Source: Martelella sp. AD-3 (GTDB taxonomy: Bacteria; Pseudomonadota; Alphaproteobacteria; Rhizobiales; Rhizobiaceae). Taken from it: 64,000 nucleotides of DNA. Position 1 is the stretch's first letter. Every line of letters starts with the position of its first letter. A program made the translations under genes and the position numbers. Location of the stretch: NCBI RefSeq assembly GCF_001578105.1, contig NZ_CP014275.1:2542001-2606000 (forward strand). The letters are read 5' to 3'. Shown here in pieces: positions 54,009 through 63,965 of the stretch. The notes under the pieces were generated by a model. The model was not told the origin of the DNA and searched no databases. It saw nothing but the letters and a program-made list of their open reading frames with translations.

Positions 54009-56970
54009 CCTTGTCCTCGGCAAAGGGAAGCAGCTTTTCGAAGATCACCCGCACGTCGCGTGCATGATCGGCGATCTTTGCCTCAAGGGCGCTGACATCC
54101 GGGCAATCGGCGAGCTTGCACAGGCGCTCCAGAAGACCGGACGGCGCGGTTTCGGGCTCGAAACCCTCATTCAGGCAGGCGCGGGTCAACTGGGCAATGT
54201 CGGTATAAAGTGCAAGCGCCTTGCGGCAGGTCTCCAGGTCGCCCGCAGCCATCACCTCCGGGCCGAAACGCGCCAGAACATCGTCCGTGGTCATCGCGTC
54301 CGCGCCGCCGATTTCGCCGCGCGGCACATGGCAGGCGAGATGGCAATACTGGGCGAGGAATTCGATATCGACCAGCCCTCCGGGAATGAGCTTCAGGTCC
54401 CACGGGCTCTTTGCCGGCTTGTCGCGTTCGATGCGGGCGCGCATGTCGGCAATGTCGCGTGCAAGTTTCCCGAGATCCCGCTTCTGCCCCAGGATGGCAT
54501 CGATCACGGCCCCGGTATCGGCCATCAGCGACGGGTCGCCGCACAGTGGATGGGCGCGCGAAAGCGCCATATGCTCCCAGGTCCAGGCATCGTTCAACTG
54601 GTACTTCTCGAAAGCGGCAAGGCGCGTCGCCAGCGGACCGGCATTGCCGGAGGGGCGCAACCGCATGTCCACCTCGTAGAGCACGCCTTCGGCCGTCGGC
54701 GCGCTCAGGGCGGCGACCAGGCGCTGGGTGACGCGGGCAAAATAGCGCGGCACGTCAAGCTGTTTCGGGCCGGACGACATGGCAAGCGGGTCGTCGCAAT
54801 CGTAAAGCACGATCACGTCGACATCGGAGCCCGCCGTCAGTTCCGAACTGCCGAGCTTGCCCATGGCGAGAACGCAGGCGCGCTGGCCGTCGACCGTGCC
54901 ATGCGCCTCTTCCATCTGCGCCAGCACGCCCTGAAGCGCCTCGTCGATCACCAGCGTCGCGAGCGTCGTCAGCGCGCGGCCGGCGGCAAAACCGCTGATC
55001 GACCCGGTCACCAGCCGGATGCCGATGAGGAAGCGCTGCTCGGCGGCAAAAATCCTGAGGCGGTCAAGCCGCTCCTCGTAGATCTCCACGCCGCTCATGA
55101 AGTCTTCCAGCCGGCCGGCGAGATAGTCGCGGGTCGGGATTTCCGTCATCAGCGCGGGGTCGAGCATGCCGTCGACGATATGGGCGCGCGCGGCGATGAT
55201 CTCGGCGAGCCTCGGCGCTGCCGACATCACCTCGACGATGAGCAGCATCAGGTTCGGATTGTTCTTGAGAAGCGAGAAAAGCTGGACACCGGCAGGCAGA
55301 CCGGAGAGAAACCGGTCGAAGCGCAGCAGTGCCTCATCGCCCCTGCGGCTTGCGCCGAAGGCTTTCAGGAGTTCGGGCATGATCTCGGTCAGCCGCTGAC
55401 GGGCCTTGGTCGTCTGCGTCGCGCGGTAACGGCCGTAATGCCAGGTCCGGACAACGCGGGCGATGTCCTCGGGCCGGTCGAAGCCGAGCTTGCGCAGGGT
55501 TTCGAGCGTTCCCGGGTCATCATCCTCGCCGGTGAAGACGAGGTTGCCCGCCTCGCCCGAAAGCGTCTCCTCCCGCTCGAATAGGCGGGCATAGCGCCGC
55601 TCGACGGTCTTCAGCGCTTTCAACAGGGCGCCGGAAAAAGCGTGCGTGGTCTCAAAACCGCTCATGCGGGCGATTCTCAGAAGTTCGGCATCATCCTCCG
55701 GCAGAACGTGACTCTGCTCGTCGCGCACCATCTGGATGCGGTGCTCCACATCACGCAGGAACCAATAGGCCTCTGCCAGTTCATCGGCGGTGGCCTTGTC
55801 GATCCAGCGCGCCTCCCGCAATGCCGCGAGCGCATCGACGGTCCTGCGGCACCGGAGTTCCGGCATGCGCCCGCCGGCAATCAGTTGCTGGGTCTGGACG
55901 AAGAACTCGATCTCGCGGATGCCGCCGCGTCCGAGCTTGACGTTGTGGCCATGAACCGCCACCAGGCCGAAGCCCTTGTGAGCATGGATCTGCCGCTTGA
56001 TCGAATGGATATCGGCGATCGCCGCATAGTCGAGATATTTGCGGAAGATGAAAGGGACCATTTCGGCGAGGAAAGCTTCGCCCGCCGCAAGGTCGCCGGC
56101 AATCGGCCGCGCCTTGATGAAGGCGGCGCGCTCCCAGTTCTGGCCGCGGCTCTCATAATAGAGAAGCGCCGCCTCGACCGGAATCGCCAGCGCCGTCGAT
56201 CCCGGATCAGGCCTCAGACGAAGGTCGGTGCGGAAGACGTAGCCGTCGCCGGTGCGCTCCTGCAGGATGCGGATCAGACGGCGCATCAGCCGGGGCACGA
56301 GCGCGCGCGGATCATCCTTGTCGGTGAAGATCTTCGCTTCCGGCTCGAAAAAGACGACGATGTCGATGTCGGAGGAATAATTCAGTTCGCAGGCGCCCAG
56401 CTTGCCCATCCCGAGAACGACCATGCCCGATTGATCCGAGGGACGATCAGGGGATTGGAGCGCGAGTTTGCCCTCCCCGGCGGCCGATGTGAGCAGATGG
56501 TCCACCGTCGCGGCAACTGCGGCGCTCGCAAAGTCACTCAGCAGAGCGGTCGTCTTTTCCGGCGGGATCATGCCGGCGAGATCGGCAAGCGCCGTCAGGA
56601 ACGCAACCCCGCGCTTGGCCCGGCGCAGGCGCAGCATGATGTCACTGTCGCTGACCTTGCCCTCCCCATCCCGCCAGGCTGCGCGCGCCGTCTCGATATC
56701 GGCTTCAATCTGCGGCAGGAACGGCTCATCGATGCGGGAAAGCAGTTCGGGGTGGGCGCGGAAGCTGTCGAACAGAAACGGCGAAAGCGAAAAGGCCGCA
56801 GCGAGGAAGCGCGTCAGCCGGTCGTCACGGTCGGCGAGAAATGCAGGAAGCCCGTGCTTTTCAGCCGCCGCAGCCATCTCGTCAAGGGCAGACCGCGCCA
56901 GTTCGTCGTTGAGCGGGAAAATGGGCTCCCCCGCCATATCGCGCAGTGTGCCGCCTGCCTGGTCGCTCAT
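54001..56970 (-). CDS. glnE: Bifunctional [glutamine synthetase] adenylyltransferase/deadenylase
   Basis: 989 residues. It adenylylates glutamine synthetase in nitrogen excess and removes AMP in nitrogen limitation, under PII control. Both nucleotidyltransferase domains are intact: deadenylase GMGKLGACELNYSSDIDIV (about 250) and adenylylase AMGKLGSSELTAGSDVDVIV (about 790). The start at 56970 follows GGAGG by 5 bases; a longer open frame upstream is not credible. Its TAA stop lies in a RIME-like repeat. It is the last gene of the ccm-degP-regulator-kinase-glnE strand, preceded by the kinase gene with an 85-base gap. Confidence 0.97.
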   Translation of the reverse strand: MSDQAGGTLRDMAGEPIFPLNDELARSALDEMAAAAEKHGLPAFLADRDDRLTRFLAAAFSLSPFLFDSFRAHPELLSRIDEPFLPQIEADIETARAAWRDGEGKVSDSDIMLRLRRAKRGVAFLTALADLAGMIPPEKTTALLSDFASAAVAATVDHLLTSAAGEGKLALQSPDRPSDQSGMVVLGMGKLGACELNYSSDIDIVVFFEPEAKIFTDKDDPRALVPRLMRRLIRILQERTGDGYVFRTDLRLRPDPGSTALAIPVEAALLYYESRGQNWERAAFIKARPIAGDLAAGEAFLAEMVPFIFRKYLDYAAIADIHSIKRQIHAHKGFGLVAVHGHNVKLGRGGIREIEFFVQTQQLIAGGRMPELRCRRTVDALAALREARWIDKATADELAEAYWFLRDVEHRIQMVRDEQSHVLPEDDAELLRIARMSGFETTHAFSGALLKALKTVERRYARLFEREETLSGEAGNLVFTGEDDDPGTLETLRKLGFDRPEDIARVVRTWHYGRYRATQTTKARQRLTEIMPELLKAFGASRRGDEALLRFDRFLSGLPAGVQLFSLLKNNPNLMLLIVEVMSAAPRLAEIIAARAHIVDGMLDPALMTEIPTRDYLAGRLEDFMSGVEIYEERLDRLRIFAAEQRFLIGIRLVTGSISGFAAGRALTTLATLVIDEALQGVLAQMEEAHGTVDGQRACVLAMGKLGSSELTAGSDVDVIVLYDCDDPLAMSSGPKQLDVPRYFARVTQRLVAALSAPTAEGVLYEVDMRLRPSGNAGPLATRLAAFEKYQLNDAWTWEHMALSRAHPLCGDPSLMADTGAVIDAILGQKRDLGKLARDIADMRARIERDKPAKSPWDLKLIPGGLVDIEFLAQYCHLACHVPRGEIGGADAMTTDDVLARFGPEVMAAGDLETCRKALALYTDIAQLTRACLNEGFEPETAPSGLLERLCKLADCPDVSALEAKIADHARDVRVIFEKLLPFAEDKAL

Positions 56971-57055
56971 CTTTTCCTCCGTATGCCGTTTGCTCTGCCT
57001 TAACATCGCGGACGGCAGGCTCAAAGCAAAAGACGGAGGCGCACGGAGCGACGCG

Positions 57056-58480
57056 TCAGCCGGCGCTGCCCTTTTCGCTGACGATCGCAAAGCGCAGCAC
57101 AGCCGCAAGACCGGAGTACCCCTCGACGAGGCTTCCGGCTTCAACAAGCGAAAACGCGCCGCCATGCATCGAAGCAACGGCATCCACCAGCGACAAGCCG
57201 AGCCCGGTTCCGGGCTTCGACCGGCTCTCATCGAGCCGGAAGAAGCGTTGTTTGACGTCGTCCATGCGCGAAGGCGGAATGCCGGGTCCGTTGTCGGCCA
57301 CCACGAACACGGCCTGACGCCCTTCCCGCTTCAGCGAAAGGTGGATCGACTGCCCGCAGCCCTCGGAATATTTGATGGCATTGTCGAGAAGATTGAAGAT
57401 CGCCTGGCCGATCAGTTCTCGATTGCCGTTGACGGAGATATCGCTTTCGATGGCGCAGTCGAGCGCAAGACCGGCCTCCTCGGCAACCGGGCCGTAAAGC
57501 TCGGCGCTGTCCTCGACGATCGCCGAGAGGTTAACGACCGACATCTCGGCGGCAACGGCGCCCGCTTCGACGCGGGAGATCATCAACAGCGCGTTGAAGG
57601 TCCGGATCAGTTGGTCCGATTCGGCGATGATGCCTTCCAGGGCCAGACGCCGGTCATCGGGGTTCTCCGTTGCTGCCGCATCTGCTGCCTTGTTGCGCAG
57701 GCGGGTCAATGGTGTCTTCAGATCATGGGCGATATTGTCGGAAACCTGGCGCAGGCCCTCGTTCAGCCGCACGATACGGTCGAGCATGAGGTTGAGGGAG
57801 TTGGAAAGCCGGTCGAATTCATCGCCGGAGCCGGTGACGGGAAGACGCTGGGAGAGATCGCCGGCCATGATCTTGCCGCTTGCACTCGACATCCGGTCCA
57901 TGCGCTTCAGCGCATTGCGCCCGATCGCGAACCAGATCACCAGCGCGCCGACGCCCATGATGATGAGCGCGAGCAGCAACGCCTGCCGGACAACGATATG
58001 CAGCCGTTCGGGATCGCCGAGGTCGCGACCGATCAGCAGCCTGATGCCGTTGTCGAGCTCGATGACATAACCGGCGGCAAGGTTTTGATGCGTCCCGCCA
58101 TTGTTTTCGGCAAAGCCCTCATAGCGGAAGGGCGGCTCGATCCAGCCGAGCCGGTTCAATACGCCCGGCTGCAGCGAGGCGACATTGCTGGCGAGAATTT
58201 CTCCCTGCGGGCTGGCAATGACATAGAGATTGGCGCCGGGCTGGCGCGCGCGTCGCTCGATGATGTTGAAGACGCGCCGGATGCCGCCGCTCTCGAAAGC
58301 GAGATCGAGTTGGGTAACCTCGGGTTCAAGCGAGGCCCTGGTCTGCCGCACGACGAGATCTTCTGAGACCGCGGTGACGTAAAACACCATCACCGCCGCG
58401 CATAGGCCGAACAGAAGGATATAGACGGCCGAAAGACGGACGGCGGTGGATTTGAACAGGAGCCGCAGGCGTTCTCTCAT
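57056..58480 (-). CDS. Two-component sensor histidine kinase (HAMP type)
   Basis: 474 residues. Two spans (about 12-35 and 155-175) bracket a periplasmic sensor region. A HAMP domain (about 180-245) leads into HisKA with DNIAHDLKTPLTRLRNKA (His acceptor). The ATPase domain has NLLDNAIKYS, DNGPGIPPS and GTGLGLSLV. It is the partner of the response regulator at 58598-59341, whose gene is upstream by 117 bases, a gap filled by a RIME-like repeat. The signal is unknown; the neighbourhood with degP suggests an envelope condition, which is inference. Confidence 0.95.
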   Translation of the reverse strand: MRERLRLLFKSTAVRLSAVYILLFGLCAAVMVFYVTAVSEDLVVRQTRASLEPEVTQLDLAFESGGIRRVFNIIERRARQPGANLYVIASPQGEILASNVASLQPGVLNRLGWIEPPFRYEGFAENNGGTHQNLAAGYVIELDNGIRLLIGRDLGDPERLHIVVRQALLLALIIMGVGALVIWFAIGRNALKRMDRMSSASGKIMAGDLSQRLPVTGSGDEFDRLSNSLNLMLDRIVRLNEGLRQVSDNIAHDLKTPLTRLRNKAADAAATENPDDRRLALEGIIAESDQLIRTFNALLMISRVEAGAVAAEMSVVNLSAIVEDSAELYGPVAEEAGLALDCAIESDISVNGNRELIGQAIFNLLDNAIKYSEGCGQSIHLSLKREGRQAVFVVADNGPGIPPSRMDDVKQRFFRLDESRSKPGTGLGLSLVDAVASMHGGAFSLVEAGSLVEGYSGLAAVLRFAIVSEKGSAG

Positions 58481-58509
58481 CGGTTGCGATCGCTGTTGGA
58501 GCGCGCCCA

Positions 58510-58601
58510 GGAAAAGCGGAGACCGGTTTTCCGTCCGGACGCGCGAAAAGACAAAAGGTTAGAGCATGTTCGCGATTCACGAAAACGCGGACATGCCCTA
58601 G
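58510..58601. repeat. Second-type RIME-like palindromic repeat between kinase and regulator genes
   Basis: It contains GGAAAAGCGG...CCGGTTTTCC and CGGACGCGCGAAAAGACAAAAGG, then a second palindrome GCATGTTCGCG...CGCGGACATGC, ending CCCTAG. This differs in sequence from copies 1-3 but has the same two-palindrome build and TTAGAGC junction. Its CCCTAG end provides the TAG stop of the response regulator gene on the minus strand. Confidence 0.75.
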
Positions 58602-59341
58602 GGATCGGATTTGATCATGTAGCCGGAGCCGCGGATCGTCTTCAGAAGCGGCTTGTCGAAATCCTTCTCGATCTTGGAGCGCAGCCGCGACACATGCACG
58701 TCGATCACATTGGTCTGCGGATCGAAATGATAGTCCCACACGTTTTCGAGGAGCATCGTGCGGGTGACCACCTGCCCGGCATTCTTCATCAGATATTCGA
58801 GGAGCCTGTACTCGCGCGGCTGCAGCGTGATCTCGCGCCCGGCCCTGCGCACCTCGTGCGACAGGCGATCCAGTTCCAGATCGCCGACCCGGTAGACGAC
58901 ATCCTGGTCGGGCGCGCCCTTGCGCCGGCCGAGAACCTCGACGCGGGCCAGAAGCTCGCTGAAGGCATAAGGCTTGGGCAGATAGTCATCCCCGCCTGCT
59001 CTGAGCCCCGTCACGCGATCGTCCACCTGCCCCAGTGCCGAGAGGATCAGCACCGGCGTGTGCACGCCGCGCGCGCGCAGCGCCGAAATCACCGAGAGCC
59101 CGTCGCGGCGCGGCAGCATGCGGTCCACGACCAGCACGTCATATTCGTTCTCGCTCGCCATGAACAAGCCGCTCTCGCCATCGCCCGCATGTTCGCAGGT
59201 GATGCCGGCCTCGCGGAAGGCCTTGGTCAGATAGGCGGCGGCCTCAAGATCGTCTTCAATAACCAGAATACGCATGGCGGCGACACTATCGCCATTGCGA
59301 TCTTCGTTACAAGCAGTCTTGAGGGTTTCGTCGACAGACAT
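58598..59341 (-). CDS. OmpR-family response regulator
   Basis: 247 residues. After a 22-residue leader, the receiver domain starts MRILVIEDDLEAAAYL; its phospho-acceptor Asp is in LVVDRMLPRRDG, and the conserved Lys is in YLPKPYAFSELL. A winged-helix DNA-binding domain follows (SRLRSKIEKDFDKPLLKTIRG). The start at 59341 has GGAGGA 5-6 bases upstream; an internal ATG at 59275 begins directly at the receiver but lacks a ribosome site. It probably controls envelope genes with the kinase downstream. Its stop lies in a RIME-like repeat. Confidence 0.95.
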   Translation of the reverse strand: MSVDETLKTACNEDRNGDSVAAMRILVIEDDLEAAAYLTKAFREAGITCEHAGDGESGLFMASENEYDVLVVDRMLPRRDGLSVISALRARGVHTPVLILSALGQVDDRVTGLRAGGDDYLPKPYAFSELLARVEVLGRRKGAPDQDVVYRVGDLELDRLSHEVRRAGREITLQPREYRLLEYLMKNAGQVVTRTMLLENVWDYHFDPQTNVIDVHVSRLRSKIEKDFDKPLLKTIRGSGYMIKSDP

Positions 59342-59372
59342 TTGGCTCCTCCGAAAGGGCGGCAAAACGAAA

Positions 59373-59404
59373 GGGGCGCACAGGTCCTGCCCGTGCGCCC
59401 GCCA
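59373..59404 (-). terminator. Terminator of degP
   Basis: On the minus strand, stem GGGCGCAC / GTGCGCCC with inner GG/CC, followed by CTTTTCGTTTT. It separates degP from the response regulator gene. Confidence 0.7.
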
Positions 59405-59419
59405 TTCTGTCAGTGCCGA

Positions 59420-60958
59420 TCAGCCGGCATCCTCGTTCTCGCTACCGGTCGGCAGGGCGGTGAACATGCTGCCGTTTTCGGTCTCGACCTGGAAAAGCGC
59501 CTGCTTGCGTCCGTTGTTCGCCGCCTCTTCGACCTGATCAAGGATGTCCTGGGCAGAGCCGACTTCCTTGTTGTTGACGCTCAGGATCTTCTGCCCTTCG
59601 GCAAGCCCCTTCTGAGCGGCATCCGAATCGGGATTGACGACGGTGACCGTGACGCCCTTGCCGTCATCGGACGGAACGACCTCGATACCCATCCGGGTCA
59701 TCAGCGAGCTCTCGGCGGGCGCGCTCATGCCTTCGGCGGCCGCCAATTGGTCCTCGGTCGGGAATGCACCGAGCGTGACATCGACCGTCTGCGACTTGCC
59801 GTCGCGCCAGACGGAAAGCTCGACATTGTCGCCCGGCTCCATCATGCCGATCATCCGGGAGAGCGAACGCGCGTCCTCGATGACCTCGCCGTTGACCGCG
59901 GTGATCACATCGCCCTGCCTGAGCCCGGCTTCGGCGCCGGGACTGTCGGAGGTCGGCTCGGAGATCATCGCGCCTTCCGGTTTTGCCAGACCGATCGCAT
60001 CGGCGATATCTTCGGTGACGGGCTGAATGCGCACGCCGAGCCAGCCGCGCTCGACCGCGCCGTCATCGATCAGATCGTTGACCACGTCCTGGGCCAGATG
60101 CGAGGGGATGGCAAAGGCGATGCCGACATTGCCGCCGGACGGCGAGAAGATCGCGGTGTTGATGCCGACCACTTCGCCGTTGAGATCGAAGGTCGGACCG
60201 CCGGAATTGCCGTGGTTGACGGCTGCGTCCACCTGGATGTAGTCGTCATAGGGGCCGGAGGCGATGTCTCGCCCGAGCGCGGAGACGATGCCCGAGGTCA
60301 CCGTGCCGCCGAGGCCGAAGGGGTTGCCCACGGCCACGACCCAGTCGCCGACGCGCAGCTTGGAATCATCGGCGAAGTTCACATAGGTGAAGTCGCGGTC
60401 GGCATCGACCTTCAGGACGGCGAGATCGGTGCGCGGATCAGTGCCGACGAGCTTGGCGTCATATTCGGTCCCGTCATCCATCAGAACGGAGAAACTGTCG
60501 CCTTCGCGCACGACGTGATTGTTGGTGACGAGATAGCCGTCCCCGGACACGAAGAAGCCTGACCCCTGAGCGACCGGACGCGGACCGCCACCGCGCGGCT
60601 TCGGCGGCTGCTGCGGCTCCATGGGCGCGCCGAAATCCTTGAAGAAACGCTTCAGGGGATGATCATCCGGCAGGTTGTCAAATCCGCGTCCGCCAAAGCC
60701 GAAGCCGAAGCCGTCATTCTGGGCAACGGGCTGGACATTGCTCTCAACGACCACGGAGACCACGGCCGGCGAGACCGCCTCGACCACGTCGGCAAAGCCC
60801 GGCACCTTGGGGGCCTCGACATAAACCGGGTCGGCGAGGGCTTCGGGAACGGTCAGGGGCGCACCTGCCGAAAACAGCACAGCGGCAACGCCGCCGGCAA
60901 GCGCCGAGGCTTTCAGAATCGGCTTGAACTTGTTGTATCCGGAAGTCTGGTCGAGCAT
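59420..60958 (-). CDS. degP: Periplasmic serine protease, Do/HtrA (DegP) family
   Basis: 512 residues. A signal/anchor segment (about 13-40) precedes a trypsin-like domain with the triad His in TNNHVV, Asp in DLAVLKV and Ser in NHGNSGGPTFD. Two PDZ domains follow (about 280-370 and 410-505). It degrades or refolds misfolded envelope proteins. The start at 60958 has AAGGAAAAGG upstream; a longer frame lacks that. It lies 108 bases after the ccmH stop and precedes the response regulator, the same order as in Sinorhizobium meliloti degP1. Confidence 0.95.
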   Translation of the reverse strand: MLDQTSGYNKFKPILKASALAGGVAAVLFSAGAPLTVPEALADPVYVEAPKVPGFADVVEAVSPAVVSVVVESNVQPVAQNDGFGFGFGGRGFDNLPDDHPLKRFFKDFGAPMEPQQPPKPRGGGPRPVAQGSGFFVSGDGYLVTNNHVVREGDSFSVLMDDGTEYDAKLVGTDPRTDLAVLKVDADRDFTYVNFADDSKLRVGDWVVAVGNPFGLGGTVTSGIVSALGRDIASGPYDDYIQVDAAVNHGNSGGPTFDLNGEVVGINTAIFSPSGGNVGIAFAIPSHLAQDVVNDLIDDGAVERGWLGVRIQPVTEDIADAIGLAKPEGAMISEPTSDSPGAEAGLRQGDVITAVNGEVIEDARSLSRMIGMMEPGDNVELSVWRDGKSQTVDVTLGAFPTEDQLAAAEGMSAPAESSLMTRMGIEVVPSDDGKGVTVTVVNPDSDAAQKGLAEGQKILSVNNKEVGSAQDILDQVEEAANNGRKQALFQVETENGSMFTALPTGSENEDAG

Positions 60959-61066
60959 CTGGTCTACCTTTTCCTTGATTGACGTTTTTGAAGATGTCTT
61001 CAAATCGGATAAAGGCACTATAAATGTTGCGACCTTACAGCAATCTGTCCACAAAATGACGGATTG

Positions 61067-61531
61067 TTAATTGTCGTCGCCATCCGCGAGAAGCCGCTCG
61101 AGGCGCTCCTCCTCCGCCTGGGAAAGCGGGCGATCCGGCGCGCGACGCGACTTCGAAAGGCGCCACACCACGATGCCGCCGATCACGACCAGCAGCGCCG
61201 GCGCGCCCCACAAAAGCCATGTCTGGGGCGAGAAGCGGGGCTTCAGCAGCACGAATTCGCCGTAGCGCGAGACCACATAGTCGATGACCTCCTCATTGCT
61301 GTCGCCATCGACAAGACGGTCCCGCACCAGAAGCCTCAGGTCCCGCGCGAGATCGGCATTCGAATCATCGATCGACTGGTTCTGGCAGACCAGGCAGCGC
61401 AGTTCGGCGGAAATCTCGCGGGCGCGCGCTTCGAGTGCCGGATCGTCCAGCACTTCGTCAGGCGCAACGGCTTGGGCCGCTGTCAACGGCGCCAGGAGCA
61501 GAACCATGGCCAGAAGGGCGGCAAGCTTCAT
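61067..61531 (-). CDS. ccmH: Cytochrome c maturation protein CcmH (CycL)
   Basis: 154 residues. A signal peptide (1-22) is followed by a periplasmic domain carrying [11 protein letters not shown], the CxxC that reduces apocytochrome disulphides for haem attachment, and a C-terminal span (about 105-125: [19 protein letters not shown]). It works with CcmF in the haem lyase. It starts in an ATGA overlap with the ccmF stop, so coupling is direct. Length matches the short rhizobial CycL. Confidence 0.95.
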   Translation of the reverse strand: MKLAALLAMVLLLAPLTAAQAVAPDEVLDDPALEARAREISAELRCLVCQNQSIDDSNADLARDLRLLVRDRLVDGDSNEEVIDYVVSRYGEFVLLKPRFSPQTWLLWGAPALLVVIGGIVVWRLSKSRRAPDRPLSQAEEERLERLLADGDDN

Positions 61532-63525
61532 TCCGCTGCCCCTGCATGCGCGGCCGCGTCCATCGAGCGCCTGCGACTGCGCGCGGGCGCGCCGACGCGC
61601 AGTCGCCGGTCGGTCAGCGAAACCACGCCGCCAAGCGCCATGGCCACGCCGCCGAGCCAGATGCACAGGATAAACGGTTTCCACCACACCCTGACGACCC
61701 AGGCGCCATCGGCGCGCTCATCTCCGAGCGAGACATAGAGCTGGCTGAGGCCGAAGGTGGAGATGCCGGCCTCGGTCGTCGGCATGTTGTTGGCGAGGTA
61801 GACCCGCTTGGCCGAAAAGCTTTCGGTGACGGGCCGACCGTCTCGGGCAATCGTGAACGCGCCCCGTTCATCGACATAATTGGGGCCTCTTACGGGTGTG
61901 ATACCGTCGAATGTCACCGTGTAGCCGCCGGCATCCACGCTCATTCCGGGCGTCATCTCCAGAACCGCCTCGGTCTCGTAGAGCGAAACCGCGACGACGC
62001 CGAGAACCGTCACGCCGAGGCCGAAATGGGCGAGCGCCGCGCCGAAGGCGGAACGCGGCAGGCCGACAAATCGCGGCCATGCCCGCGCCATCGACATCCG
62101 GCCGAAACCCGAGCGATACCAGAGATCGCTGGCCGCGCCGAACATCAGGAAGAAGGCAATCGCGATGACAAGGCCCGCGAGAACCGGGCCGCGGGAATGG
62201 TAGTAGATGAAGCCGGCAGCCAGAACGAGCGCCAGAACTGCCGCGACCATCAGGCGCTCGCCGGCCGCCTTCAGGTCGCCCCTTTTCCACGACAGCATCG
62301 GGCCGAAGGGAACGGCGAGCAGAAGCGGGATCATCAACACGCCGAAGGTCATGTTGAAGAAGGGCGGGCCGACGGAAATCTTGTCGCCGGTGAGTGTTTC
62401 GAGAACCAGCGGATAGAGCGTGCCGGTCAGCACGGTTCCCGTAGCCACCGTCAAAATGAGATTATTGAAGACCAACGCCCCCTCGCGCGAGATCGGCGAG
62501 AACAGGCCGCCGGCGCGCAGGAGCGGTGCGCGAAAGGCGAACAAAGCCAGCGAGCCGCCGACGAAGAAGGCAAGGATGGCGAGAATGAAGATGCCGCGCG
62601 TCGGGTCGGTCGCGAAAGCGTGCACCGAGGTCAGAACGCCGGATCGGACGAGAAAGGTTCCGAGCAGCGACAGCGAGAAGGTCAGGATCGACAGGAGCAC
62701 CGTCCAGATCTTCAGCGCCTCGCGCTTTTCCATGACCAGGGCGGAATGCAGCAGCGCCGTACCGGCAAGCCAGGGCATGAAGGAGGCATTCTCGACCGGA
62801 TCCCAGAACCACCAGCCGCCCCAGCCCAGTTCGTAATAGGCCCAGTAGGAGCCCATCGCGATGCCGGCCGTCAGGAACAGCCATGCCAGAAGCGCCCAGG
62901 GACGAACCCACAGTGCCCAGGCCGCGTCGATCCGCCCGCTGATGAGCGCCGCGACCGCAAAAGAAAAGCACACGGAGAAGCCGACATAACCGAGATAAAG
63001 CAAGGGCGGATGGATCGCGAGGCCGAAATCCTGCAGGATAGGATTGAGATCCTGCCCCTCTCCCGGCACGGGAAAGATCCGCATGAACGGGTTCGAGGTG
63101 AACAGGATGAAAAAGAGAAAAGCCGTCGCGATCAAGGCCTGGATCGAGAGCACATTGGCCCTGAGATCGTCGGGAAGATTGCGGCTGAAGGCGGCAACAA
63201 GCGCGCTGAACAACGTCAGGATCAGAAGCCAGAGCATCATCGATCCCTCGTGATTGCCCCAGACGCCGGAGAACTTGTAGATCAGCGGCATCAGCGAGTG
63301 CGAATTCTCCCAGACATTGCGGACGGAGAAATCGGAGACCAGATGGCTGCGGATCAGCACGCCGAAGGACGTCGCCACCAGGGCGAACAGAGTGAGCGTT
63401 CCGCTGACGGCCACCGCCATCATTTGCGGGTTGTTCCGCCTGGCGCCGACAGCCGGCACCAGAAAGGTCACAAAAGCGACCGCAAGCGCGAGGATCAGCG
63501 AGAACAGACCGAGTTCAACCGTCAC
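61528..63525 (-). CDS. ccmF: Haem lyase subunit CcmF (CycK)
   Basis: 665 residues. A polytopic membrane protein (about 14-15 spans) with the WWD domain [20 protein letters not shown] and conserved His residues for haem ligation. It joins haem from CcmE to apocytochrome c in the periplasm. Its end overlaps ccmH and its start overlaps the ccmE stop by 4 bases. S. meliloti cycK is the counterpart. Length and motifs are complete. Confidence 0.97.
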   Translation of the reverse strand: MTVELGLFSLILALAVAFVTFLVPAVGARRNNPQMMAVAVSGTLTLFALVATSFGVLIRSHLVSDFSVRNVWENSHSLMPLIYKFSGVWGNHEGSMMLWLLILTLFSALVAAFSRNLPDDLRANVLSIQALIATAFLFFILFTSNPFMRIFPVPGEGQDLNPILQDFGLAIHPPLLYLGYVGFSVCFSFAVAALISGRIDAAWALWVRPWALLAWLFLTAGIAMGSYWAYYELGWGGWWFWDPVENASFMPWLAGTALLHSALVMEKREALKIWTVLLSILTFSLSLLGTFLVRSGVLTSVHAFATDPTRGIFILAILAFFVGGSLALFAFRAPLLRAGGLFSPISREGALVFNNLILTVATGTVLTGTLYPLVLETLTGDKISVGPPFFNMTFGVLMIPLLLAVPFGPMLSWKRGDLKAAGERLMVAAVLALVLAAGFIYYHSRGPVLAGLVIAIAFFLMFGAASDLWYRSGFGRMSMARAWPRFVGLPRSAFGAALAHFGLGVTVLGVVAVSLYETEAVLEMTPGMSVDAGGYTVTFDGITPVRGPNYVDERGAFTIARDGRPVTESFSAKRVYLANNMPTTEAGISTFGLSQLYVSLGDERADGAWVVRVWWKPFILCIWLGGVAMALGGVVSLTDRRLRVGAPARSRRRSMDAAAHAGAAE

Positions 63526-63965
63526 TGGCTCGTCTCCCCCTCCCAGACGCCGTCTTCCTTCAGGCGGTCGGCAACTTCCTTGGGCATGTAGTTTTCGTCG
63601 TGCTTGGCAAGCACCATGTCGGCATGAAACGCGCCGTCCCTGTCGAAGCGTCCTTCCGTCACCACGCCCTGCCCTTCACGGAAGAGGTCCGGCAGGATGC
63701 CGGCATACCGCACCTCGACCGCGCTGGAGCCATCGGTCACGGTAAAAAGAACATTGGAGTTCTCCACGCGCTTGATCGACCCCTCCTCGACCAGCCCGCC
63801 AAGCCTGATGCGCGTTCCCTCGCCGACCGGCTTTTCGGCAAGGTCGGACGGCATGTAGAAATAGGAAACGCTGCGGCTGAGCGCAAACAGCACCAGCAGC
63901 ACGGCGACGGCAATGAAACCGACGCCGCCTGCGATGACAGTCAGCCTTTTCTGCTTGCGATTCAA
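63522..63965 (-). CDS. ccmE: Haem chaperone CcmE (CycJ)
   Basis: 147 residues. One N-terminal span (about 8-30) is followed by a periplasmic beta-barrel domain. Haem is bound covalently by the His in [10 protein letters not shown] near the C-terminus, with the Tyr of that motif as an axial ligand. The start is a TTG (TTG-AAT-CGC) that overlaps the upstream ccmI stop in a TTGA. It delivers haem to CcmF. Confidence 0.95.
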   Translation of the reverse strand: MNRKQKRLTVIAGGVGFIAVAVLLVLFALSRSVSYFYMPSDLAEKPVGEGTRIRLGGLVEEGSIKRVENSNVLFTVTDGSSAVEVRYAGILPDLFREGQGVVTEGRFDRDGAFHADMVLAKHDENYMPKEVADRLKEDGVWEGETSQ

